Positions 7,482 to 17,070 of a DNA stretch of 43,601 nucleotides are shown here, one piece after another; the first letter of the stretch is position 1; each line of letters opens with the position of its first letter. The notes beneath the pieces are model-generated. The model made no database searches and was not told the origin of the DNA. It saw only the letters and a list, made by a program, of their open reading frames with translations. The DNA is from CAISDA01 sp050258555. GTDB taxonomy: Bacteria > Bacteroidota > Ignavibacteria > UBA10030 > UBA8401. The stretch is taken from positions 1-43,601 of the forward strand of contig JBLMZA010000051.1 in the NCBI GenBank assembly GCA_050258555.1. The letters run 5' to 3'. The position numbers were made by a program, and so were the translations under genes.

Positions 7482-8948
7482 ATGATGATCTTCAAGAAAC
7501 TGCTTGTTGTTTCCATTCTGTTGATTGTACTGCCCGGCTGCCGCAAAAGCGGAGGGGGGGACGCCGCCGCAGAAGGCCAGGTGAAGTTGACACAGGTCTA
7601 CAAGGATTTCACGATCGACCGCCCGGTCGATTTCCAGGCTCCTCCCGACGGTTCCAACCGCATCATGGTGATCTCCCAGCCGGGACGCATCTACGTCATT
7701 CAAAACGGCGCCGTGCCCGCCATGCAGGTGCTGCTCGACCTGACGAGCGAAGTGACAAACAAGTCGAGCGAGCTCGGACTGCTCGGCATCGCCTTCCATC
7801 CCCGATTCAAAGACAACGGATACTTTTACGTCGATTACACGGCGGACAATCCTCTCCGCACGGTGATCGCACGCTATGCAATGACCTCGCCGGGTTCGGA
7901 TGCGGTGAATCCTGCAAGCCGGCAGATCCTGCTTGAAATTCCACAGCCGTATGAAAACCACAACGGCGGATGCCTCGAGTTCGGTCCGGACGGCTACCTC
8001 TATATCGGAATGGGCGACGGAGGCTCGGCCGGCGATCCCCAGAACAACGCGCAAAATAAAAAGTCGCTTCTGGGCAAGATTCTCCGCATCGACGTGGACG
8101 CTCCGTCGGGAGGGAAAAATTACGGCATTCCTGCTGCCAATCCATTCCGTAACAGCGCGGATGCCGCGCCGGAAGTGTATGCGTACGGGATGAGGAATCC
8201 CTGGCGCTTCAGTTTCGACCCGGTGACGAAGGAATTGTGGGTGGCCGATGTGGGGCAGGACAAGTATGAAGAAATCAACATCGTCGAGAGCGGAAAGAAT
8301 TACGGCTGGAGGACGATGGAGGGATCGCACTGTTACAATCCGGCCGCAGGATGCGATCAGACGGGGCTCACGCTGCCCATTCTCGATTATGCCCATGAGC
8401 AGAGCGGGGGATGGTGCATCACGGGAGGCTTTGTCTATCGCGGAAAGAAGCTGCCGTCGCTTGTCGGAAAATACATCTATGCCGATTTCATCACGCAGCA
8501 TGTCTGGGCGCTGTCGCGCGACGCGCAGGGGACCGTGCATCCCGATCTGCTGTTCGAGAAGGCCGGAGGCGTGACGACATTCGGACTCGATCAGGACGGC
8601 GAACTCTACCTGTGCACGTATGATGGAAAGATCTTCAGGTTCGACAAAGAAGCCGCCCCGGTGAATCAGGAGCAGGGAGTGCCGGTCCGATTCAATCTCG
8701 GCCCGAATTATCCCAATCCTTTCAACGGCGAGACGGTCATTCCATTTACGCTGGCCCGGGCATCGCATGCTGTTGTGGCGATCTATGATATGATCGGAAG
8801 AAAAGTGGAGACGCTTGCCGACCGCTTCTTCTCGGCCGGCGAGCATGTGCTGCGATGGAACGCGTCGCATGCCTCAAGCGGGGTTTATACCTGCCGGCTG
8901 ACGGCCGGCGAATCGGCCGCGTCGCGGACGATTCTTCTCCAAAAATAA
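7482..8948 (+). CDS. PQQ-type sugar dehydrogenase (GSDH/Hhip-like propeller) lipoprotein with T9SS-type C-terminal domain
   Basis: The protein (about 488 residues) starts MMIFKKLL after a very strong purine-rich SD (GGGGGAGGG). A lipoprotein signal with VLPGC gives the lipidated Cys near residue 20. Residues about 45-390 are the six-bladed propeller of glucose/sorbosone dehydrogenases: SELGLLGIAFHP, YENHNGGCLEFGPDGYLYIGMGDGG, GKILRIDVD, YAYGMRNPWRFSFDP and VGQDKYEEIN. These enzymes oxidise sugars with pyrroloquinoline quinone outside the cytoplasm. Residues about 400-488 form a T9SS type A sorting-like module (NYPNPFNGETVIPF, VVAIYDMIGRKVETL, SGVYTCRLTAGE). A lipobox and a T9SS tail on one chain is unusual. 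An upstream in-frame extension is rejected because the SD and signal fix the start. Confidence 0.88.
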   Translation: MMIFKKLLVVSILLIVLPGCRKSGGGDAAAEGQVKLTQVYKDFTIDRPVDFQAPPDGSNRIMVISQPGRIYVIQNGAVPAMQVLLDLTSEVTNKSSELGLLGIAFHPRFKDNGYFYVDYTADNPLRTVIARYAMTSPGSDAVNPASRQILLEIPQPYENHNGGCLEFGPDGYLYIGMGDGGSAGDPQNNAQNKKSLLGKILRIDVDAPSGGKNYGIPAANPFRNSADAAPEVYAYGMRNPWRFSFDPVTKELWVADVGQDKYEEINIVESGKNYGWRTMEGSHCYNPAAGCDQTGLTLPILDYAHEQSGGWCITGGFVYRGKKLPSLVGKYIYADFITQHVWALSRDAQGTVHPDLLFEKAGGVTTFGLDQDGELYLCTYDGKIFRFDKEAAPVNQEQGVPVRFNLGPNYPNPFNGETVIPFTLARASHAVVAIYDMIGRKVETLADRFFSAGEHVLRWNASHASSGVYTCRLTAGESAASRTILLQK

Positions 8949-9020
8949 TGCCGCTGCAGCGAGAACGGTACATGCACCGGAAGCGGTCACGATTTTTTAC
9001 GCCCGCCGATACAAGCAGAG

Positions 9021-12000
9021 ATGATGCGCTTTCCCTCATACACATATCCTGTCGGCGCATTGAATATGGGATCAGGCCTCGGCAGTCCCCATGCCTTCAT
9101 GCAGCTCGATGCGCTGACCAATGCCGTCGGACTCTGGTGCTCGCTCGACAACCAATGCTACCTCGGCGCCTGGAATTGTGAATGCAGCGTGGACGGTGAA
9201 ACGCTGCGGCCGGTTGAAACCGAATTCCTGCCCGAGTCGCAGATGACGCTGTTCGAGCACCGCGGCGTACAGATGCGGAAGCGGCTGTTCATTCCCGCCT
9301 TCGATGCCGACACCGATGAACTCAACGCGGCCGTGATGCTCCTGCAGTGCTCGAACCTGTCGAATGATGAGCGCCTCTTCACCATCGTGCACGATCTCTC
9401 CCTTCCCGATGAGCGGGCGAAAAAGCGATTCCTCATCCGATTGTTTCAGAACCGCTGCGAGATAGAAAACGCGGCAGCCGGAACCGAAGCCTCCCTTTTC
9501 ACTTCTGCGATACGATGGAAGCAGTGCCGGGTCAGCGAGGATGGACACGCCGTCACGGCTGAATATGAAGAGCGCCTTGCTGCGCACGGGGAGGCTTCTT
9601 TTTCCTTCTTCTTTTTCTTTTCGCCGGAAGGAAAGGCGGCGCTGCCTGAAGAGCTCCCCGATGCCGCGGAACTGCTCGAGCGGAGCAGCGCCTCGTACCG
9701 CCGGCTTCTTGGCCGGGCGCAGCTTGTGACCCCCGATGACGTGATCAACCGCGGACTCCAGTGGGCGGTTGTGAACACGGCGCGCGTCCAGCGCCGGAGC
9801 CGAAAGGGCTGGACCGTCTCGAACAGTCTGCCGCAGGAGAGCGCCGTGCTTCGCAGCTGCGCATGGTACCTGTTCGGATCGGACTGGTGCACGCCGGCAT
9901 TCTCCCGGCGACTGATCGACTGCTGCCTGGTCTGCACCAGCCCTGAAGAAGAATTTGCAGCCGGCGATGCCGCACCGATATTCATCTGCGGGCTCTACCA
10001 TTATGCGCTCACGCAAGGAGACAGAGCGTTCCTGGCGGGCGTCTACGACACGATGAAGCAGGTGTGCGACCGGATAATCGCCCGGAAGCGCGACGGACTG
10101 GTTGTGTACTCACAGACCGAAGCGGTCATTCAGATCAATTCAGAATGCGTCCGCGCCCTGGATGTGACATCCCGCGCGGCGCGGGTGCTCGGATTTGAAC
10201 CGGATGCCGCGTATTACAGCCGGGAATCGGAAGCGCTGAAAGAATCCGTCAACGCGCATCTGGCATCTCCACCGGCCGGCGCCGGTTCGCTGAACACGGG
10301 CAGCCGGACAGACCTTCTCTCCGCTGTACTCTTCGATGTGCCCGATGAAAAGACGCGAAGAAGGATCCTTGATCGCGTCACCGCCGACGAGCTCGCGCCG
10401 AATCTGGCGGCATGGGCGGCGTACTGCGTCAGGGAGGAGGATCCGGGGAGGCTCGTGGAAGGCATGCGCACCATCTACCGGCTGAGCGACAGCGGGCACC
10501 CGAAAAAATACGGGAATGTCGTGCCGGGTGAATTCCCGGAGCGGCTCCCAGGCGAGACGTCGGAGAGCCGGGGAGCGGCCATGAGTCCCTGGATGCCGCC
10601 GCTCTATCTCTGGCTCGGCATTGAAGGACTCTTCGGCATCGCGCCGAAGTTCACCGGACTCGAGGTCGAACCGGCGATGCCGGAAGGATGGGAGTGGCTT
10701 GCCATCAAAGACCTTCGGATGCAGGGAGCATCTCTTTCAATGTTCGTGCATCAGGGGGTTCTTTATACAACGGGGGAAGTGAAAAGCACGTATCCCGTGC
10801 GGAAAGGCGGCGAAGTCCGTGCCGGATGCAGCGATCCTTCTATGACCGTTATTGCCATCGAACTCGACGAGGGCACGGCGCTGTTTGCGCATGCCGATGC
10901 CGATACCGAAGCGGATGTGGAGATTGAAACGGCGAAGGAACGGAGCACGCGGCATGTCTCTCTCAAGGCTCATTCGGCGGAAGTGTTCCTGCTCTCGATC
11001 CTGCTTCTGCTTTTCGTCTTCGTATCCGGCGCCGATGCGGAACTCCGTGCCGTCTTCGCGAACAGATACGGGCCGGTCGAAGTCGGCGGATCCTTCGCCG
11101 GCGCAGCGTTCCATGAGAGCCGCCCGCTTCCTACGCGCATCAGTTTCTTTTATCCTGTTGCCAACTCTGTCGACCTGAACGATGAAGAAACCGACGGGCA
11201 TGCAGAGGCGCTCTTCGCATTGGGCGTGAAGAAGACGGACTCACCCTTCATGCGGCTCGGCACGGAGGGATGGAATTACGTTCTGTCCCCGCACACGGTA
11301 CTCTTTTCGAAGGACACGGCCGGCGCGTCGTATTCAATCCGGTACCAGTTCTGCGTGACGCAGCCGGCGATGGTTGTCACCTACACCATTACGAACACAT
11401 CGAAGAAAGCCGGGCGCTATGAAGTGCTGACGCAGGCAGCGCTGACGCTCCGTACGAGCCGGACATACGCCAGGAAGACGCGCGCCGTCATGAGGATCAT
11501 CAGGCCGCTTGGCGCCGTTGTCGCACGATTCAATGCTGCGGACGCCGATTCGTCGTCGCTCTTCGTGATGAACGCGGGCGACGCGCCCTCATCGGTAATG
11601 GTCGACACGGTCGTGATTGCCGGAGCACACGGTTCGCCGCAGACGCGTGGTCCCATGTGCGCCTTCCGGTATGTCAAGGATCTCGGGCCCGGCGATTCGC
11701 TGAGGGCGGTGCAGGTGATCGGGAGCTGCCGCAGCCGCGAAGACGAGGTGATGCTTGAACAGGTGAGGATGCAGTGGAAAGCGGACGTCGAATCCTATGA
11801 CACATTTGTCCATCTGAAGATCTGTCAATGCCGGTTCATCACAGGCGACAGCGTGCTCGACCGGTCGGCCGCATGGGCGGCGGCGGTGCTTGCCGCCAAT
11901 CGCCACTACATCAACGGCGCCATCATGCCGATGCCATGTCCTGCCTCGGACAATTTCTTCCTCACCGAGGAGGCGCTGCGCGCGGATCTCGGAGCGGTGC

Positions 12001-13157
12001 AGTTCGATACCGAGCGCGTGAAGCGTGACCTTTCGTATATCGTGTCGCTGGCACGCGATTCGGTGATTCCGCATGCGTACTACTGGCGCGATGACGGCAT
12101 GAAGACCGATGTGTGCGAGCCCGGTGACTGGAGCCACTTCTGGTTCATTCTTGCCTCGGCGTCATACATCCGGCACACACAGGATGATTCCGCGGCGCTC
12201 CGGTTATTCCCCTTTATGAGAAAAAGCATCTCCTTCATCCGCTCGCGCATCACGGCCGACGGAATGCAGGCGTCCACAGCGGCGCTGACGCTCCGGGCGA
12301 TCGGCGAATACTGCTATCTGGCATCGCGCCTTGGTGAGCCGGCTGCAGCCCTGCAAAGGATGGAGGAAGAGGCCGATTCACTGCGGAAAACGCTCACCGA
12401 ACGGCTGTGGGATCCCGAGATCCGCTATCTCATCAACATCGATGGATCGGCCAGGCACCGGCACATTTATGCACGTTCGCTTGTTGCAGGGGCATATGGC
12501 GTGCTCGATCGGGAGATGAGCCTGAAAATGGCGGAAACGGCCGGCAAAGCGATCGTCGATTCCGGATTCGGTTTGCGGACATCTGTGGCGGGAATCTTTC
12601 TGCAGTCGCTCTACCGGATCTACGGCATCCAGGACAATGAATGGAATATCTCGCTGACGGGCATGCCAAGGGAAGGCGCGGAGGAAGTTCATTTTCCATT
12701 GACATTCACCAATGGTGATGAGGGGAAAGGAGGCCCCCCGCACGTGTCCCTCATTACGACACCGGCTTCATGGGTGATTGCACGGGGCAGAGGCCGGTTT
12801 CTGGAGCATCTGCAGATGGGAGAACGCCTGTGCCCGTCGGCCGTCCTGCCGCTCGATGCGGCCGCGGAGCGCGACACGATCCGCATCCGCTACGGATCGT
12901 GCCGTTCGCCTTATCTCGAGCGCGTCAATGCGGTGCTGCATCGGGCCGAAATGAAGAACGAGTACGCTGAATTTTCTGTTTCATCGTTCGAGGGTCATAA
13001 GACACAGGCGCGCTTCATCTGTCCCGAGGCGCCGAAAAAGATCGTGGTTGACGGGCGGGAAGTTTCCGCGGTAGAGCGAAAGGAAAACGGCGCGATGACG
13101 GTGGATATTTCCTATACCGCCTCGGCCGGCAGACAGATGCTTCGCGTTTTCTATTGA
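9021..13157 (+). CDS. Tandem six-hairpin glycosidase-like protein with internal signal/TM segment
   Basis: This is a 1378-residue open frame containing two separate (alpha/alpha)6 glycosidase-like halves. The first (about 1-650) has no signal peptide: an N-terminal beta-sandwich (MGSGLGSPHAFMQLD to FSPEGKAALP), a helical barrel (about 235-560) and a C-terminal beta domain. Residues 655-673 (FLLSILLLLFVFVSGADA) look like a signal-peptide core with an ADA cleavage site. The second half (about 675-1378) has its own N-terminal beta domain and a barrel with MPCPASDNFFLT, ADLGAVQFD, IPHAYYWRDDG and GDWSHFWF. Neither half can be assigned to a GH family by eye, and catalytic acids are not assigned. 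The locus next door handles beta-mannosides. It could be a true fusion, or two genes joined by a one-base indel near 10980. The start is the first ATG of MMRFPSYTYP, with a weak SD. Confidence 0.65.
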   Translation: MMRFPSYTYPVGALNMGSGLGSPHAFMQLDALTNAVGLWCSLDNQCYLGAWNCECSVDGETLRPVETEFLPESQMTLFEHRGVQMRKRLFIPAFDADTDELNAAVMLLQCSNLSNDERLFTIVHDLSLPDERAKKRFLIRLFQNRCEIENAAAGTEASLFTSAIRWKQCRVSEDGHAVTAEYEERLAAHGEASFSFFFFFSPEGKAALPEELPDAAELLERSSASYRRLLGRAQLVTPDDVINRGLQWAVVNTARVQRRSRKGWTVSNSLPQESAVLRSCAWYLFGSDWCTPAFSRRLIDCCLVCTSPEEEFAAGDAAPIFICGLYHYALTQGDRAFLAGVYDTMKQVCDRIIARKRDGLVVYSQTEAVIQINSECVRALDVTSRAARVLGFEPDAAYYSRESEALKESVNAHLASPPAGAGSLNTGSRTDLLSAVLFDVPDEKTRRRILDRVTADELAPNLAAWAAYCVREEDPGRLVEGMRTIYRLSDSGHPKKYGNVVPGEFPERLPGETSESRGAAMSPWMPPLYLWLGIEGLFGIAPKFTGLEVEPAMPEGWEWLAIKDLRMQGASLSMFVHQGVLYTTGEVKSTYPVRKGGEVRAGCSDPSMTVIAIELDEGTALFAHADADTEADVEIETAKERSTRHVSLKAHSAEVFLLSILLLLFVFVSGADAELRAVFANRYGPVEVGGSFAGAAFHESRPLPTRISFFYPVANSVDLNDEETDGHAEALFALGVKKTDSPFMRLGTEGWNYVLSPHTVLFSKDTAGASYSIRYQFCVTQPAMVVTYTITNTSKKAGRYEVLTQAALTLRTSRTYARKTRAVMRIIRPLGAVVARFNAADADSSSLFVMNAGDAPSSVMVDTVVIAGAHGSPQTRGPMCAFRYVKDLGPGDSLRAVQVIGSCRSREDEVMLEQVRMQWKADVESYDTFVHLKICQCRFITGDSVLDRSAAWAAAVLAANRHYINGAIMPMPCPASDNFFLTEEALRADLGAVQFDTERVKRDLSYIVSLARDSVIPHAYYWRDDGMKTDVCEPGDWSHFWFILASASYIRHTQDDSAALRLFPFMRKSISFIRSRITADGMQASTAALTLRAIGEYCYLASRLGEPAAALQRMEEEADSLRKTLTERLWDPEIRYLINIDGSARHRHIYARSLVAGAYGVLDREMSLKMAETAGKAIVDSGFGLRTSVAGIFLQSLYRIYGIQDNEWNISLTGMPREGAEEVHFPLTFTNGDEGKGGPPHVSLITTPASWVIARGRGRFLEHLQMGERLCPSAVLPLDAAAERDTIRIRYGSCRSPYLERVNAVLHRAEMKNEYAEFSVSSFEGHKTQARFICPEAPKKIVVDGREVSAVERKENGAMTVDISYTASAGRQMLRVFY
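10983..11039 (+). other. Internal signal-peptide-like segment in the double glycosidase
   Basis: About 19 in-frame residues are nearly all Leu, Val, Phe or Ile and end in GADA before ELRAVF, a good signal peptidase I site. An ATG at 10954, one frame off, encodes MSLSRLIRRK, a typical positively charged n-region that would run into this core if one base were added near 10981. The segment marks the border between the two halves of the protein. Confidence 0.7.
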
Positions 13158-13177
13158 CCGGGAAAATCGAGGGCAGC

Positions 13178-14527
13178 ATGACACCACTGACAAATTTCTC
13201 ACATCTCCACGCACTCACGGAGAAGATCCCCTTCGAAGGCGAGTCGGTAAGCATCGTCCATGCGCATGCAACCGCTCCGGCGTACAAATGGGTCGATGCG
13301 AAAGAGTCTGAAGCCGATGGAATCGCCGGCGTCGAGGACGCGGCCCGCGCCGCGGTGGTCCTTTTGCGTCACTATGAACTGACGAAGGATGACTCGAGTC
13401 TCCGGCGCGCCCGTCCGCTCTGCGAGTTCGTGATGAAGATGCAGGCGGAGGACGGACGGTTCTACAATTTCATTTTTGCCGACCACACGATCAATCGCAC
13501 CGGAAAGAATTCCTATAAGTCGTTCGGATGGTGGGCAAGCCGCGCCATCGTGTGCCTTTCGACGGCATACAGGATTTTGAAAGAGAAGGACCATTCGTTT
13601 GCCGAGCGCTGCCGGAAAGCCATCGTGCGCTCGCTGCCCCATGTCGACAGCGCCCTTGCACCCTACAACCGCATGACCGTGAAAAAGGGCTTCAGGATGC
13701 CCGAGTATCTGCTCTATCAGACCGGAGCCGATGTCTCATCGGAATTGATGCTGGGACTCATCGAGTTCGCCCGCGCCTCGGGCGATGAACGCATCCGCAC
13801 ACAGATCCGCAAGATGGGCGAAGGGCTGGTGCTGATGCAGGAAGGAGACTGGAGGAAGTTTCCGCACGCTCTGCACCGCTCATGGGAAACGACCTGGCGC
13901 GCCCGGGGAAACAGCCAGACGCAGGCGCTTGCCTCGGCGGCGCTCTATCTTGATGAAAAGGATTTTCTGCGTTCGGCGGTGCTTGAAGCGAATGCGTTCT
14001 ACAGCCGCCTGATCATCCACGGCATGATGAAGGAAATGGATGTCACAAAGCCGGACAACAAGAGGGATTACGAACAGACCGCCTCCGGCATCCGGCCCAT
14101 GGCGCTCGGCCTGATCCGCATCTTCGAGGCGACGGACGACACCATGTATCTGAAGATGGCGGCGCTCGCTTCATCGTGGCTCTTCGGCAACAACAGCGCC
14201 GAGGAGCAGATGTATGATCCGAAGACCGGCCGCTGTTTCGACGGCATCACCGCAAAGGGCGTGCTCAACAAAAATTCCGGTGCCGAGTCGACGATCGAAG
14301 CCCTCGCAGTGATCGTCGAACTCTCACGCTATCCGGGATTCCGCAAATATCTGCACTATCGGCGCATTGATTCCTATTCGGTCGGATCCGACCGCATCGC
14401 CGTGTTCCGCCACACAGACGGCAATGCCGGCGTGTTCGTGATGGATATCGAGAAGAAAACGCTGCAGTTTCTTGAAGGCAAAAATGCCGACGCCTTTGTG
14501 CGGAAGCATCCCGAACTGGTCGCGTGA
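13178..14527 (+). CDS. (alpha/alpha)6-barrel glycosidase-like protein
   Basis: This is a 449-residue soluble protein without a signal peptide. It is rich in paired helices typical of six-hairpin glycosidases (AARAAVVLLRHYELTKD, KSFGWWASRAIVCLS, SELMLGLIEFARASGD, YEQTASGIRPMALGLIRIFE), ending in a small beta segment. The frame could begin with TTG at 13154, overlapping the previous stop, but ATG 13178 has an SD (GAGGG, 7 bases upstream) and is preferred. It lies between the double glycosidase and a GH2 beta-mannosidase, so a role in trimming or epimerising mannose-containing oligosaccharides is likely. The exact family and substrate are not recognised. Confidence 0.72.
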   Translation: MTPLTNFSHLHALTEKIPFEGESVSIVHAHATAPAYKWVDAKESEADGIAGVEDAARAAVVLLRHYELTKDDSSLRRARPLCEFVMKMQAEDGRFYNFIFADHTINRTGKNSYKSFGWWASRAIVCLSTAYRILKEKDHSFAERCRKAIVRSLPHVDSALAPYNRMTVKKGFRMPEYLLYQTGADVSSELMLGLIEFARASGDERIRTQIRKMGEGLVLMQEGDWRKFPHALHRSWETTWRARGNSQTQALASAALYLDEKDFLRSAVLEANAFYSRLIIHGMMKEMDVTKPDNKRDYEQTASGIRPMALGLIRIFEATDDTMYLKMAALASSWLFGNNSAEEQMYDPKTGRCFDGITAKGVLNKNSGAESTIEALAVIVELSRYPGFRKYLHYRRIDSYSVGSDRIAVFRHTDGNAGVFVMDIEKKTLQFLEGKNADAFVRKHPELVA

Positions 14528-14577
14528 GGATGGATGAACGGCGGGCGCTTCAGCGCGGTGCGAAGGAAGGAGCGAAC

Positions 14578-17031
14578 ATGATGAAAGACATTCTCTTGGA
14601 CGGCCAGTGGGAATTCAAGGCGATCGATGCCTATCAGGCGCTTCCGCGCGATAAGCGCGGTGCCGTAAAGTGGATGAAGGCGGAAGTGCCCGGGACCGTG
14701 CACACGGATCTGATGCGGCGCTATCTGATCAAGGATCCTTTCTCGCGCATGAATGAGGCCGACGTGCAATGGGTCGAATCGATGAAATGGGCATACCGCA
14801 AGCGGTTCATCGTTCCCGAGAACTTCATGTCGGAAGAGCAGATCGATCTCGATGCCCGGGGGCTCGACACGTACGCGCTCATCCTGGTCAATGGAAAAAA
14901 GGTCGCCGAGACCTCGAATATGTTCATCGGGCACCGGTTTCCCGTGAAGGAATTCCTGAACGTCGGTACGAACGAGATCGAAATCATCTTCGACTCGCCC
15001 GCGCGTCGTGCGGCGATGCTCGAGGAAGAGCACGGCCCTCTGGCGGCGGCGCACGATGCCACCCGGCTCTACGTCCGCAAAGCGCAGTATGCATTCGGCT
15101 GGGACTGGGGGCCGCGGCTGGTCACATCGGGCATATGGAGATCGATCAGGCTGCAGGCCTATTCGCACGGCCGGCTTGCCCATCCTTTTGCCAGGGTGGC
15201 GTCGGTTTCGGAGAAGGAAGCGGCGGTGGAACTAACGGTCGAGGTGCAGACAACCGCCGGAGCGCATCCGCTAACCGTGCATGCCTTTGTGGGCGGCGGA
15301 ATGGTGGCTCATGAGTACGATACGGAGATCGTCGACGGCAAGGCGCGCTTCGATGTGCGGATTCCGGAACCGCGGCTGTGGTGGCCGAACGAGTATGGAG
15401 AGCAGCCGATGTATACGGCCGTACTCACGCTGCGGACAAGTACGGAAGACGTCGATGCCGTCGAAACATCGTTTGCGCTCCGGACCGTGAAGCTCATACA
15501 GGAGGACGATGCGGACGGACGATCCTTCATCTTCGAAGTGAACGGTCGGAAGATCTTCTGCAAAGGCGCGAACTGGATCCCGCCGGATTCCTTCATTCCG
15601 CGCGTCCCGTATTCGACATACGAACGGCTGCTCAGTGCCGCGCGCGATGCGCACATGAATATGATCCGTGTGTGGGGCGGGGGCATCTACGAGCAGGAGA
15701 GGTTCTATGATCTTTGCGACAGGCTCGGGCTGATGGTGTGGCAGGATTTCATGTTCGCCTGCGGCGAATATCCTGATGGGGAGTGGTTCACATCCCAGGT
15801 GCGCGACGAGGCGGTCGATGTCGTGAAACGCCTGAGAAACCATCCCTCGATCGTGCTCTGGTGCGGCAATAACGAATCGGAATGGCTCTTCTGCTCCGCC
15901 AATCCCGGCAAGGGAGCGGACGAGATGAAGGGGGCGCAGATTTTCTCTTCCCTTCTTCCTTCGGTCTGTGAGCACGAAGACGGCACGCGCCTCTATTGGA
16001 GAAGTTCTCCCTTCGGCAGCGGAGATCCGAATGCGGAGTCCGACGGCACACATCACCAGTGGGAAGTCTGGAGCTCATGGAAGGATTTTTCCGCATACGC
16101 ACACAACACGGCGCGCTTCGTGAGCGAATTCGGATTCCAGTCGCCGGCAGGCAGAAAAGCGTTCGAAGGCGTTACCGAGCCGGAGGACCGCGCGCCGCAG
16201 AGCGCCGTCATGGAGCATCACAACAAGCAGATGGAAGGAACGGCGCGGCTCTTCCGCTTCATCGCGGCGCATGAGCGGATGCCTGCATCGTTCGACGAGT
16301 TCGTCTACCACGGGCAGCTCGTGCAGGCCGAGGCGCTCAAGATCGCGGTCGAGCACTGGCGCCGCCGAAAATTCAAGACGGCGGGAACGCTCTTCTGGCA
16401 GTTGAACGACTGCTGGCCGGCCACGAGCTGGTCGGTGATCGACAGCGCGCTTGCTCCAAAAGCCGCGTACTATTACGCGAAACGATTCTACGCGCCTCTC
16501 TTGTTCTCATTCAAATCCGCAGACCGGACGATCGAGCTCTGGGTGACGAACGATGCCACGATGCCGATACGGGGCAACGCCGTGATCGAACTGCTGTCGA
16601 TGAACGGAGGCGTGCGATGGAAGCGTTCGAAGCCGCTCAAATGCGATGCCGATTCGTCCTATGCCGCGGCGCGTGTGCACAGGGAAGCGATCGACGCGTT
16701 CGATCCGGCGTCGCATTATCTTCGCGTGCGCTTCGAGACGTCGAATGGACTGGCCGCCGAAAACCGGCTGTACTTCCGCGAGCCGAAGCATCTTCACCTT
16801 CCGAAGGCGAAGCTGAAATGGAAGCTTGCCGAAGAGGACGGCGTGCTGACGCTCAGCGTTTCATCCTCGAAGTTCGCGAAGAATGTGCGTCTTGAAATGG
16901 AAGAGGGAACGGCAGAGTTCAGCGACAACTATTTCGATCTCGATGCCGGAGAAAAAAAACACATCAGGATTACAACCAATGAAACGAAGGCGTGGGTCAA
17001 AAAGCGGCTCCGCCTGAGCAGCCTGCACTGA
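14578..17031 (+). CDS. GH2 family beta-mannosidase
   Basis: This 817-residue cytoplasmic enzyme removes terminal beta-linked mannose from mannooligosaccharides or glycans. It has the GH2 domain order: N-terminal jelly-roll (about 5-190, DGQWEFKAID, VPGTVHTDLM, YAFGWDWGPRLVTSGIW), an Ig-like sandwich (about 195-300) and a TIM barrel (about 310-650). C-terminal beta domains follow. The acid/base E433 is in CGNNE and the nucleophile E517 in SEFGFQS. NMIRVWGGGIYE and TAGTLFWQLNDCWPATSW are typical of beta-mannosidases rather than beta-galactosidases. The frame reaches back to a GTG at 14524 overlapping the previous stop. ATG 14578 (MMKDILLDGQW) has a GGAAGGAG SD and fits the family N-terminus. 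Confidence 0.93.
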   Translation: MMKDILLDGQWEFKAIDAYQALPRDKRGAVKWMKAEVPGTVHTDLMRRYLIKDPFSRMNEADVQWVESMKWAYRKRFIVPENFMSEEQIDLDARGLDTYALILVNGKKVAETSNMFIGHRFPVKEFLNVGTNEIEIIFDSPARRAAMLEEEHGPLAAAHDATRLYVRKAQYAFGWDWGPRLVTSGIWRSIRLQAYSHGRLAHPFARVASVSEKEAAVELTVEVQTTAGAHPLTVHAFVGGGMVAHEYDTEIVDGKARFDVRIPEPRLWWPNEYGEQPMYTAVLTLRTSTEDVDAVETSFALRTVKLIQEDDADGRSFIFEVNGRKIFCKGANWIPPDSFIPRVPYSTYERLLSAARDAHMNMIRVWGGGIYEQERFYDLCDRLGLMVWQDFMFACGEYPDGEWFTSQVRDEAVDVVKRLRNHPSIVLWCGNNESEWLFCSANPGKGADEMKGAQIFSSLLPSVCEHEDGTRLYWRSSPFGSGDPNAESDGTHHQWEVWSSWKDFSAYAHNTARFVSEFGFQSPAGRKAFEGVTEPEDRAPQSAVMEHHNKQMEGTARLFRFIAAHERMPASFDEFVYHGQLVQAEALKIAVEHWRRRKFKTAGTLFWQLNDCWPATSWSVIDSALAPKAAYYYAKRFYAPLLFSFKSADRTIELWVTNDATMPIRGNAVIELLSMNGGVRWKRSKPLKCDADSSYAAARVHREAIDAFDPASHYLRVRFETSNGLAAENRLYFREPKHLHLPKAKLKWKLAEEDGVLTLSVSSSKFAKNVRLEMEEGTAEFSDNYFDLDAGEKKHIRITTNETKAWVKKRLRLSSLH

Positions 17032-17070
17032 TGCTCTGCGTTCGTAGGGAATCTATCTGGAGCACTTCAC

